This document shows, in pieces, positions 13,301 to 25,200 of a stretch of 64,000 bases of DNA. The stretch spans positions 35,232,249-35,296,248 of the forward strand of contig NC_090283.1 of the NCBI RefSeq assembly GCF_037392515.1, in the 5' to 3' direction. Origin of the DNA: Haliotis asinina. Lineage: Eukaryota; Mollusca; Gastropoda; Lepetellida; Haliotidae. Made by a program: the position numbers and the translations under genes. The notes under the pieces are model-generated. The model was given only the letters and a program-made list of their open reading frames with translations. It was not told the origin of the DNA and made no database searches. Within the stretch, counting starts at the first letter, position 1. The number at the start of each line of letters is the position of its first letter.

Positions 13301-14275
13301 TGAGGAGCCATATGGGAGCCCTGTCTCATCCAACGTAGTGCTTGTACAGACGTAGGACAACTCTCTGAGGTTCTGTTTAGATTTTCATTGGATTAATCAG
13401 CAGACGATTAAGGATGCCTAATCCATCTCTCGGATTGATGAGACACTGGATTGCCACTCAGGAGCATCTCTGGATTGACGCTCGGGATATTGGCAGGTGG
13501 AAATGAAAGATGAAGACATGAAGAAAACAGCATTTGCACTTGGCCCACGAGTGCAAAAGGATGCTGTTTGGCCTTACCAACGTCCCAGCTATGTTTCAAC
13601 GTTTGATGGGAAAATGCATAGGAGACCTATACCTGAAGGAATGCCTCATCTATGCTGACCACGTCATCATTTTCTCCAAAAAGTTTGAGGAGCTTCTTGA
13701 ACGCGTAGAAGTGGTATTTCAACGTCTCAATGACAATGGACTCAAACTAAAGCCATCTAAGTGCGAACTGTTCAGGGACCAAGTGACCTATCTTGGACAT
13801 GTAGTCTCTTGCAACGCGATAGAAACGGACCCAGAGACAGTCTCTGCACTAAAAGACCTGGCCAACTCCAACCACCATCCATGAAATCAGGGATAGTGGC
13901 TTTACTGGACACTATCGCCGTTTCGTCAAGGACTTCTCCAGGATTGCCCAGCCCCTGAATTCCAAACTGGATCTAATTTTGGAATTGGAACGACGAACAG
14001 CAAGAAGCATCTGACACTTTAGTCAGTCACCTCACGTCACATCCTATCTTAGCATATGCCGACTACTCTCTTTCGTTTGAAGTTCACACAGATGCCAGTG
14101 CAGAAGGACTTGGCACAGTGTTCTATCAGAAGCAGGACGTGACTATGAGATTCATCACTAATGCAAGCCGTGGTCTTAGGAAAACTGAGAAGAACTACCC
14201 TGCTTACAAACTGGAGTCCTTGGCACTCAAAATGGTCAGTCACAGACAAGTTTCATGAGTATCTCTATGGCAAGA

Positions 14276-14544
14276 GTGAGAGAGTGAGTTTAGTTTTACG
14301 CCACACTCAGCAGTAGTCCAGCTATATGGCGGCGGTCTGTAAATAATCGAGTCTGGACCAGACAATCCAGTAACCAACAACATGAGCATCGATCTGCGCA
14401 ATGGGGAACCGATGACATGTGTCAATCAAGTCAGCAAGCCTGACCACCCGATCCCGTTAGTCGCCTCTTACGACAAGCATATTCGCCTTTTATGGCAAGC
14501 TTGGGTTGCTGAAGGCCTATTCTACCCCGAGACCTTCACGGGTC
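14276..14544 (-). mobile_element. SINE nested in the Gypsy fossil
   Basis: Near full-length copy of the long SINE family, 5' end at the right. It is flanked by an 11-bp target-site duplication with one mismatch, CTATGGCAAGA at 14265-14275 and CTATGGTAAGA at 14545-14555. This defines both ends and shows the SINE arrived after the retrotransposon. Confidence 0.9.
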
Positions 14545-16778
14545 CTATGGTAAGAAGTTCGAGGTCAAGACTGACAACAATCTTATAATGTATGTGCTGA
14601 CATCCGCCAAGCTCGATGCTACTGGTCACCGATGGCTAGCTTCCTCATCAACAAATGATTTCATCATCACTTACCAAGCTGGAACCATCAATATGGATAC
14701 TGATGGATTATCAAGAAGGCCAGACTACACCATTAACCAAGAGACGCACACACAGCCAACATTTGTCAAGGTCATCTGCCAGGTCCACCAGACTCCTTGC
14801 ATAGCAGCCGAGAGCCAATCTTTCAATGAGGAAGATGTATGTCCTGATAATGTTTCGCTGACACCAACCTCACTGTCCTGGAAGAAGGAGCACCTCAGTG
14901 ACAAGCATTTCAAGCGCGCTCTCCATCTTGTCAAGCAAGGTCAAAAACCAACAGCACCCCAACATTCACTGGAGAATCCTGTTGTCAGAAGAGTAATCAA
15001 AGACTGGGACTGATTATCAGTCAAGGATGGGATTTTGCACAGACAAATCAAAGGCTCTGATGAATTGGAACAGCAACTTGTCTTACCCTCTCATAAGATA
15101 CCAGATGTACTGAAAGCCCTCCACGGTGACTCTTGACATCAAGGACGAGACAGAACCTATTATCTAGCTAAGTCAAGGTTCTTTTGGCCTTGAACGACCG
15201 TGGACGTGGAGCAATATGTGCTGTGGAAACTGCATCAAACAAATGTCCGACACTACAGTGAAAGCTGCACCTTTACTCAGCATCAAGTCATCAGAAGCCA
15301 TGGAAATGTGTGCTTGGATTATCTGAAACTTGAGGAATCAAAAGGAGGCAATGAGAATATTCATGTGATAACAGACCATTTCACCCGTTATGCAACCGCC
15401 CTCCAAACTCACAACCAATCTGCAAGAGGTTTGTTCGATAGCTTCCTTGTCCATTATGGTTTCCCAGTCAAACTTCATAGTGACCAAGGGAGAAACTTTG
15501 AGGGAGAAATCATCAAGGAACTGTGTCAGTTGACCGGAATCAGGAAGACCATAACAACGCCATATCATCCACAAGGGAATGGTATGATTGAGTGGTTTAA
15601 CCAGACTTCAATGAAGATGTGGATGATATGGCGTTGTTATGGTCTTCCTGGTTCCGGATTGCGGTCCAGAGTCTGAGAAAGAAGCTACATTTTGCCTACA
15701 ACATTGCCTCTGAGGAATCCAAGAAAGCTGGTCATCGCCACACACAGATCTATGACAAGAAAGTAAGAGAATCACTTCATTGATCTCACTTCTTTGACAG
15801 AGTGTTAGTGTACCTGTTGGACTCACAGGAAGAAACAGACTTGCTTACATTTGGAGAAAGGAAGACTACATCATCATTAAACAGCCCAATGAAGATATTC
15901 CTGTCTACACTGTAAAGCAAGAGAGTGGTAAGGGGCCAGTGAGGGGCCAATCTGTTTCCCTACAGCCAGCTCCACTTACACAACGAAACCGTAATTACCA
16001 ATGCAGCAATAAGTCTGTTTCCCTCCGTGTGAAGGAGTAAGAACCTGTAGATGGGAAGTTAGTTTAAGGCCAAGCAAGCAAACAGTTTCACTTTGAAATT
16101 CAGTCAGGAAGCATGTGCATTCAGCACTTTCATTGTACTATCTATACTCCTCCGAATGTGCTTTTTTCTGTTTTCTCCGAGTATACATAATACATGTTAT
16201 GCATGTAACTTAAACCTTACTTTGAAAACACCTCCCAAGTGAGACCCGGCTGATCAGTGGAGTTTACGCTCAATAACTTTCCTTACATATGACGAGCTCA
16301 ACTTACATGCACAGAACATTGCTAGAACACCATATTATCATTACAGAACACCTTATCATGGCAGAAAACTTTATCAACATTCTCCAGTCATCAGCAAAGA
16401 AACTGAAATACACTGAGTTACCTTTACGGGATTGACGTGTAGTTCCATAAAATCACAATGTATTTCCATGAGCCCTCTAGTTTCACAAATGTATAACAGA
16501 ACGTAGAATATGTGCAGGGTGTGGGAGGTACTGTGTATGCACTATGCACTCACTACTTTGAATACGTGCGTATGGTCTCACCTCTACCTCTTACCTGTAA
16601 CAATCACCTTCAAGTGGTTTAAGCCAGAAATTGGCCTTACACCATACCACGTGACATTCTGATTATGGCACGTGCTTTACATGTAGTCTACTGTGATGCA
16701 ATGACTGAAGAATATTGATTGTTGTTACACAAAATGACTGACCCTCTTAGTCACTTCAGAAAATTACTTAGTCCTTTC

Positions 16779-17016
16779 TTCAGCAACCCATGCTTGCCAT
16801 AAAAGGTGACTATGCTTGTCGTAAGAGGCGACTAACGGGATCGGGTGGTCAGACTAGCTGACTTGCTTGACACGTCATCGGTTCCCCATTGCGCAGATCG
16901 ATGCTCATGTTATTGATCACTGGATTGTCTGGTCCAGACTCGATTATTTACAGACCGTCGCCATATAGCTGGAATATTGCTAAGTGCGACGTAAAACTAA
17001 ACTCAATCACTCACTC
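16779..17016 (+). mobile_element. tRNA-related SINE (long family)
   Basis: The copy reads 5' to 3' on the plus strand and ends in GTAAAACTAAACTCAATCAC and TCAC repeats. A perfect 13-bp target-site duplication, ACTTAGTCCTTTC, lies at 16766-16778 and 17017-17029, so the boundaries are firm and the insertion is fairly young. Confidence 0.92.
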
Positions 17017-17029
17017 ACTTAGTCCTTTC

Positions 17030-17905
17030 ACAAAATGACTGATTTCAGAATCTGACTGTAACATATACAAGTTATCAACTTATCACTAAGAATTCATCTC
17101 CCAGCTCTTATGAAAGCCCCACGCAATTTGGCCCGCCACTGAAGGACACAATACCTGTATGATAGAAGTAATGTTATCTTCTCTTAGTGTTTCTTATCCT
17201 GTATAGATATTAGTGCTTGAGATTGTTATGTTGTGACTCAAAGTGCTCAACTAATTGCCGAGCTGAATGCACTAAGTCTGCATCTGTTAGTGTTCACAAA
17301 CATGATGGTGGCAAACCTTTCAGATCAGGTTAGTCTAATAATTATGTCAGTGTATACTTGTATTATATAAACTGCATTTATTTGTTATAGGAAATGAAAC
17401 TTATTTAAATCTGCTCACAACATGCTGCAAACTAAGCTCATAAATTGCAAGCTTTTGTGATTACTGACAGATTTTGTCTCTATTCTTGTGTGCACTTGAG
17501 TGTCAGTGTTTGTGCAATAGTCTGTGTTATATATTCCTGTGTGATTAGGAATGTGTATGCATTATATGGCAACAAAAGCTTCTATGGTAATGTAAAGTAT
17601 GAAGGCGTGGTACTCTTTGTTATTGAAGTATACATTTGGTGCAGCAATGTTGTGACATCTGTAACATCTGTTGTTGAGCAGATTTGTTGGCCATATGTCA
17701 AGTTGTCAAAAATATAGCAGCTTGGCAGATTATGTCCATGAGAACTGCAGACAGATGATGATTGTTAAAGTACTGTCTGGAATAAGGAAAAAACACCTTT
17801 TTCATGTTTATATCTTCAATTTATTTAGTCAATATGTGAAAATGTGGAACATCTGTTAAACTATCATGGCCCTAACTTCGGTCTCCACAACAGGGAGTTA
17901 GAAAA
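17030..17905. other. Gene-free stretch
   Basis: No supported gene. The 90-codon plus-strand frame at 17445-17717 is low-complexity, rich in Val, Cys and Tyr, and has no recognisable domain. Confidence 0.5.
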
Positions 17906-17909
17906 CAAG

Positions 17910-18185
17910 AGAGATCAAGAGGATTCACCCGCTTCCAATCATGCTATCATGTTAATCTTATCCTTCTAGTTGTATAAACACTCAATACATCCTGCATATC
18001 AACACTTCAGTTAATCCTCTTGATCTCTGTACATCTAATCTGTAAACACTATCTCACTGGCTTCTTGTACATACTATATATTGTTGCTCATTGCCATACC
18101 ATGTCATTCACCTGATGAAGGGGCAAGAAGTAGCACAGAAACATCGTGTTGTAAACATTAAAGAAGTTGTAATCCATACCATTTG
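17910..18185 (+). mobile_element. Possible retroelement 3' tail with inverted repeat
   Basis: A perfect 16-bp inverted repeat, AGAGATCAAGAGGATT at 17910-17925 and its complement at 18013-18028, is followed by CCTGATGAAGGGGCAAGAAG and ACATCGTGTTGTAAAC near 18110-18160. The latter resembles tails seen downstream of Penelope-like and related retroelements. No protein is present, so the assignment is tentative. Confidence 0.3.
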
Positions 18186-18520
18186 TTGTCATGAGGGATT
18201 CAATGTTATGCTGCCTCTTAAGGAGGTTATGTCACACCCATACTAGTCTTCACTCAGCAAGGACCAGCCCCAGTGTCACATTCACTTCTGTCATTGCTGT
18301 CACCTTTGACAGAGTTGATTGGAAGTCCAAATGGTTCCTGACATGCCATTCATAGCAGTCTTCTATCATCCATCAAAAAAGGTCTTTTTGAGTGGAGTTC
18401 AAGCAGCACAACCTTGACTTCACCTGTCTTGCAGTGTTTTTCATGACTTTGCTTTAGTCGAAGTAGACTTCCTACTAGAGTTTGTTAGACTCAGGAGTGT
18501 AACGAATAATCCTGAGACTA
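18186..18520. other. Gene-free stretch
   Basis: Nothing recognisable. Confidence 0.5.
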
Positions 18521-18582
18521 GTGAGTGAGTGAGATTAGTTTTATGCTGCACTCAGCAATATTCCCGCCATATGGCTGCGGTT
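18521..18582 (-). mobile_element. SINE 3' fragment
   Basis: Only the 3' end is present: the (GTGA)n run, the GATTAGTTTTATGCTGCACT tail and about 25 bases more. Truncation from the 5' side is typical of LINE-mobilised SINEs. Confidence 0.7.
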
Positions 18583-19175
18583 CCAGAGACTAAATTAACT
18601 TAGACTGTGGGTCAACAAGATGTCCGCTAAGCCATAAGATTACCATTAAGACTACCTCCTTAGATATCTTTCTATATTTAACAAGGATTTAAAATGCTCA
18701 CATTAGATGTGACATTTTGTTGTGAACTACACCATGATTGTTGAAGGTTGTCAAATAACCTTTGATTAAAAAATTAATAAACATCTTCACATTTCTCACA
18801 TTTTATGTTACCCACAAATCCCAATCCATGATTAAACAGAATGTCTTTAATACTATTAGCCCATGTGGTATGATCCAAGTTGTCCTTAAATAGCAGAATG
18901 TGATCATCCAAACACCATACTAAATAGTCCTGGTGCCCCAGAGAGTAGAGCGTATGATGGATGACTGTGACAATGAAGTTGTGAATACACTGTATATGAA
19001 TCATTGTAAGCAAGGAAGTTTGAGCAAATAAATAATATTTACTTTTAATTTATGTTTACCCAAGTATGAGACATTCAAACATGTTTCTGTAGCATCAAAT
19101 GTAATAATGATCTCAGGTGGTGAGGTGTGATGTGACAGGCCAAATAACAGACGATGGCATGAATTATGGCTAGCA
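18583..19175 (-). other. DTYMK 3' flank, probable 3' UTR
   Basis: Sequence downstream of the DTYMK stop codon on the minus strand. A variant poly(A) signal ATTAAA falls at about 19044-19049, roughly 130 bases past the stop. No second gene is seen. The 79-codon frame at 18774-19013 has no recognisable domain and is likely UTR. Confidence 0.4.
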
Positions 19176-19292
19176 CTAAGTATCAACCCACAATTTTTCG
19201 ATAGTCTTATTTCTTGCATCTTCAATGGTTTGCTTCACAATGGCATACAGTTCACTGTGGAGATCCTCTATACTCCTGTCAGCATCAATCCT
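19176..19292 (-). CDS. DTYMK: DTYMK exon 5 (C terminus and stop)
   Basis: Begins after TGTTTCAG and encodes [20 protein letters not shown] onward to KLWVDT, then TAG at 19178-19176. It has 38 codons plus stop and enters in phase 0. It corresponds to the human KMVDASKSIEAVHEDI...LGELWK region, the C-terminal helices of the kinase. Confidence 0.94.
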   Translation of the reverse strand, partial: RIDADRSIEDLHSELYAIVKQTIEDARNKTIEKLWVDT

Positions 19293-22200
19293 CTGAAACA
19301 GCAAACAAAATGAAAAACATTACATGTGTCGCAGTCTAATCAGGACATGACCGTCTGCCAGTGTTATCAATTGTTACTCTAAAGGACATGACCGTCTGCC
19401 AGTCTTATCAGTGGTTACTCTATAGGACATGACCATCTGCCAGTGTTATCAATTGTTACTCTACAGGACATCACTGTCTACCAGTCTTATCAGTGGTTAC
19501 TCTATAGGACATGACTGTCTACCAGTCTTATCAGTGGTTACTCTATAGGACATGACTGTCTGCCAGTCTTATCAGTTGTTACTCTATAGGACATGACTGT
19601 CTGCCAGTCTTATCAGTGGTTACTCTATAGGACATGACTGTCTACCAGTCTTATCAGTGGTTACTCTAAAGGACATGACCGTCTACCAATCTTATCAGTG
19701 GTTACTCTATAGGACATGACTGTCTACCAGTCTTATCAGTTGTTACTCTACAGGACATGACTGTCTACCAGTCTTATCAGTTGTTACTCTATAGGACATG
19801 ACTGTCTACCAGTCGTATCAGTGGTTACTCTACAGGACATGACTGTCTACCAGTCTTATCAGTGGTTACTCTACAGGACATGACTGTCTACCAGTCTTAT
19901 CAGTTGTTACTCTACAGGACATGACTGTCTACCAGTCTTATCAGTTGTTACTCTACAGGACATGACTGTCTACCAGTCTTATCAGTGGTTACTGTACAGG
20001 ACATGACTGTCTACCAGTCTTATCAGTTGTTACTCTATAGGACATGACTGTCTACCAGTCTTATCAGTTGTTACTCTATAGGACATGACTGTCTACCAGT
20101 CTTATCAGTGGTTACTCTATAGGACATGACTGTCTACCAGTCTTATCAGTGGTTACTCTACAGGGCATGACTGTCTACCAGTCTTATCAGTTGTTACTCT
20201 ATAGGACATGACTGTCTACCAGTCTTATCAGTGGTTACTCTATAGGACATGAGCATCTACCAGTGTTATCCCTTGTTACTCTATAGGACCAGAACTTCAG
20301 TGGTACATTATACACATTAAGACTTGAAGAAAATCTTTCCAATCATTAGATGCTTGCCTGCCAATTTTCATCTTGCAATTTTTCAAAGTTTTCAGCAACC
20401 CTTTTCTGAAAGTCCTCCTGCTCATATCTCTCCCCACCAAATCCAGCTCGCTTCCCAGCAGCTTCAGGGGTTAAGGTCATATACAACACTTTGTCTGGGC
20501 GGGGAAGTCCAACATCTGGCTGCTTGCACCACTCTAAGGTAAACCCCTGACAAGGACAAAACAAAACTAGAACATCTCTGTAGTGGACACAGGATGAGTA
20601 CATTCACTGTTCACTCCTGTTAATGACATTTCTGACAGGAAATTAATTAACAGTTTAAAAGTTTATATGAAACCAAGGAAAAATTACATTGAATTTCTTT
20701 GATCATCTCATGAGGATAATCAATGAATACCTTTTTGGCTGCTGTGAATGCCACACCAGAAAATGCATATCTGTCAACTATCAAGGTTGTGCCTTCATTC
20801 AATAACTGGTACATGTCTTTTCTGAAAAATGAAGCCACAGCAATATTAGCCCACTTTGATATTCAGTTGCCACAGAGGAGATCCACTTCAACTTGATAGT
20901 GACAATTTACAAACCAAGTAAAATGTGGAATGTCCATGTGGCCCCTCATTCACGTGTGAGACACATCTGGGCCAACAAAACCAATGCTTGTCAACTTTGT
21001 TTATGTCACTTCACCATGAGATGGATAACACTAACAGCAAAATGATATTTGGAAACTTGACCACTCCCTTGTCACTATGACCAATCAATTTTCAAATTGT
21101 GAATCCCTAAATGTATCTGTGAAATGACTTGTGGAATGAACATGTTCACCCATCACAATCATTTCACTGACAGTGTGACACTCTAATACAAGTATGTTGA
21201 ATCCTTCCTAAAAAAAATTCAGATTGATGTGCAAAGATGAGGACATACACACACTCCCATCATGTGAGGTGAGGACTTACACACACTTCCATCATGTGAG
21301 GTGAGGACTTACACACACTTCCATCATGTGAGGTGAGGACTTACACACACTCCCATCATGTCAGGTGAGGACTTACACACACTTCCATCATGTGAGGTGA
21401 GGACTTACACACACTTCCATCATGTGAGGTGAGGACTTACACACACTTCCATCATGTGAGGTGAGGACTTACACACCCTTCCATCATGTGAGGTGAGGAC
21501 TTACACACACTCCCATCATGTGAGGTGAGGACTTACACACACTCCCATCATGTGAGATGAGGACTTACACACACTTCCATCATGTGAGGTGAGGACTTAC
21601 ACACACGTCCATCATGTGAGGTGAGGACTTACACACACTCCCATCATGTGAGGTGAGGACTTACACACACTTCCATCATGTGAGGTGAGGACTTACACAC
21701 ACGTCCATCATGTGAGGTGAGGACTTACACACACTTCCATCATGTGAGGTGAGGACTTACACACACATCCATCATGTAAGGTGAGGACTTACACACACTC
21801 CCATCATGTGAGGTGAGGACTTACACACACTTCCATCATGTGAGGTGAGGACTTACACACATTTCCATCATGTGAGGTGAGGACTTACACACACTCCCAT
21901 CATGTGAGGTGAGGACTTACACACACTTCCATCATGTGAGGTGAGGACTTACACACACATCCATCATGTAAGGTGAGGACTTACACACACTCCCATCATG
22001 TGAGGTGAGGACTTACACACACTTCCATCATGTGAGGTGAGGACTTACACATATTTCCATCATGTGAGGTGAGGACTTACACACACTCCCATCATGTGAG
22101 GTGAGGACTTACACACACTTCCATCATGTGAGGTGAGGACTTACACATATTTCCATCATGTGAGGTGAGGACTTACACACACTCCCATCATGTGAGGTGA

Positions 22201-25200
22201 GGACTTACACACCCTTCCATCATGTGAGGTGAGGACTTACACACACTCCCATCATGTGAGGTGAGGACTTACACACACGTCCATCATGTGAGGTGAGGAC
22301 TTACACACACTCCCATCATGTGAGGTGAGGACTTACACACACGTCCATCATGTGAGGTGAGGACTTACACACACTTCCATCATGTGAGGTGAGGACTTAC
22401 ACACACTTCCATCATGTGAGGTGAGGACTTACACACACTCCCATCTGAAACATGTCTGGTGAGGCCACACACTCACTCCCATCTGAAACATGTCTGGTGA
22501 GGCCATACACTCACTCCCATCTGTAGCATGTCTGGTGAGGCCATATGCACACTCCCATCTGAAACATGTCTGGTGAGGCCATACACTCACTCCCATCTGT
22601 AGCATGTCTGGTGAGGCCATACACTCACTCCCATCTGAAACATGTCTGGTGAGGCCATACACTCACTCCCATCTGTAGCATGTCTGGTGAGGCCATATGC
22701 ACACTCCCATCTGTAACATGTCTAATGAGGACTTACACACACTCCCATCTGAAACATGTCTGATGAGGACTTACAAACTCCAATCTGTAACATGTCTGCT
22801 GGGGACATACACACACTCCCATCTGTAACATGTCTGGTTTGACTTACACACACTCCCATCTATTAGCTGAGAAGAGCAGATGTACAGCATGGTCATCTAA
22901 TTCTGCCTTCTTCTGTAGGTATCCATTAATCATCTCACCAATGACAGTTGTCCTGTCTGAAACATAGACCAGGAGACTTCTGTACAAGTGTCCTCAGATA
23001 CAGATCTGTGAACTTCATCATCATCACCACCATCATTGTCGTCATCAATAAGCTGGAACAGATACACTACTGCTACAACACTGCAAACGGTTCAGAGCGT
23101 TATCTTCTTACCAAACTCACCTCACTTAATCTTCTACAAAGCAAGTAATCTCTCGCAACATACTACAGTATACACTCTCACAATTTAAGTAATACAATAC
23201 TTTGTCTATTTATTCTCAAAAACATTTTCAAAATGTTTATGTGCAACACTTTCATTTCCTCCCAATCCTGCATTGCCATTAACTAATATCACACTTATAT
23301 ATGTTAACATATGTTCAGCACCAAATCTGAATTAATGACATGAGGCCCATATCACTGCCTTACATTTAGTACTTTCAGCTGTTAAGTACTGTACTTGGAG
23401 TATGTATGTCTAGTAGATGTAAGTTCTGGAAATGAACGGTAATGTACTTGTATGGTATAACAGTTATCTGGAGTATTGCATTATGTGATTAGAAGAGAGG
23501 TTGCTGCCAGGTTTTACAACATTGACAAAGTTAACTGTGACCTTTCTCGGGATTAGGAAATAACCTTTTCAAAAGAGACAAAATGTAACTCATTAAAGTT
23601 CTATTTGTTGGATTGTTTCTCACGAAGGCTGAAGACACTATCCTCCATGTTCCGAATGCATATCATACCACAGGAGACAAGTGTGTTGCCACAAGTGTGA
23701 ACCAGCTATTCCAATCTGAACTTGTGTGTCATGTCTATCTATCTTGTAATTCTGAGCTGCGACATATACAGCTTCTGCTAACCCAACTAACTAACAGTTA
23801 CTAGCCTTTAGTGATTGTCTTACTTAATGAATACCATTGCAATACATTGCTCTTACATATCATGCATGTCAGTTAAGCTTGGGTGTAGTAATGGCAATGT
23901 TGGTATTTTTAGACTTTCGAACAGTTTCAGACTGCCAGGAAAACGCATGAAACAAGTTTGCGGTACATCGGTTTAAGCTGTAATCATGGATGGTCACAGA
24001 AAACCCAACATTAACGATGGATCCAGATGGCTTCATCGTAAATGTTGACATTTTTGAGACAGTGTATGAACTCACAATTCACAGCGTTATTTGCTGTATG
24101 TTTTGAAATGTGAAGATCAAAAATTACTGGGAGTACTGAATTTCAAAAACTGCATATTAATGATCACTGATATCAATTTTCCCAAGAAATCCTTAGTGGT
24201 AATTCTGAAACGTTGCCAGTTAACCTAGAATCAGTTGGAGGTGCACTTTCCGCCATATTGGATAGTGGTTACAAAATCAGGAATCTCATTACAAATGATC
24301 TGTTGTCAACAATACCAACTGTCTGGATAAAATGAAATGAAAGATATTGGGAATGAAAACGTACGCTGTGTTCGAAATATATACAAGGAAGAATTCTGAT
24401 TTTACACTGCGTGGCATTTTCTAAAATTCAGATAGTCAGAATCATTCTGATTATCTACATCTTATAGAATTATTCATTAACAATCCCTGCAAGGGAAGAG
24501 TCCTAACAAAATTCTGTGTGCCTTCTGAATCCACTATTTTGTTGGAAGTCAATCACTGATTGTGATGTCATACAAAATTGTTGTACATATTAAACAATTT
24601 CTTTGAGGTGAAGCTCCATGACATGTGGTCAAATGGACCTGTCTTCATCCTGACTACACACTGCTAACATGTTCTGATGACTAGCATCTTCTGACCCAAT
24701 CCTACGTTTGTCTTACCTATTACCATAACTCATACACTGATTGTATTTCTGTAATTTGGAGAGCATGCAATGTAATCAAGATGTGTCAGGTTCGCTTATG
24801 GAATGAATAAAGTTATTCCTTGGATCCACTTCAGAAAGTCCCTTAGCTTACATCCCATTTCAGGATGAATATCGTTTAGTATGTTACTCACCACAAAACT
24901 GGATTTACTCTGCTCACATCTTCACCGAACTCTCTCGCAAACCCACCACAATGAATCTACTCACTGGAAAACACAGACTGTTGTCACACAGGACAACAGT
25001 TACATATACCAGCTTAGATGAAGTATCTACTGAACATAACTGGGCATATGTCTATCGGTCCCTGAACCACATTATTAAATGTCTAGATTCTATCAGGTTG
25101 GGAATTCCTCATCTCACTAGGCCTCCTTTTCAGTTAAAATCAGCTTATTTGTTACTATCAAAATTATTTATATATTCAGAGTCTAAATGTTAGTCTACAT

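Larger units (their letters stand above)
10294..16040 (+). mobile_element. Broken Ty3/Gypsy-type LTR retrotransposon (fossil)
   Basis: Parts appear in Gypsy order. They are the primer binding site, a gag-like region near 11.5-12.1 kb, an aspartic-protease-like region near 12.6-12.8 kb, reverse transcriptase near 13.5-13.9 kb, RNase H near 14.0-14.7 kb, and integrase near 14.9-15.6 kb with a zinc-finger-like start and catalytic core. The reading frame is broken many times, roughly ten, so the copy is inactive. A SINE has inserted into it. The 3' LTR could not be identified and the 5' LTR is only inferred. The number of breaks and the nested SINE suggest an old insertion. Confidence 0.88.

Noticed and set aside
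18108-18160. Hammerhead ribozyme, from CTGATGA and GAAA spaced about 20 bases apart
   Set aside because: The bases between do not form a convincing stem II and no matching stem I/III with a cleavage site was found.
20346-20357. DTYMK ending at the in-frame stop just after exon 4 (NWQASI)
   Set aside because: Exon 5 joins in phase 0 and restores the family's C terminus (KLWVDT against human ELWK), so the GC-donor intron is preferred over a shortened protein.
22429-22662. A 77-codon ORF in the 38-bp array
   Set aside because: A repeat by-product (repeated [12 protein letters not shown]-type peptide), lying in DTYMK intron 2.
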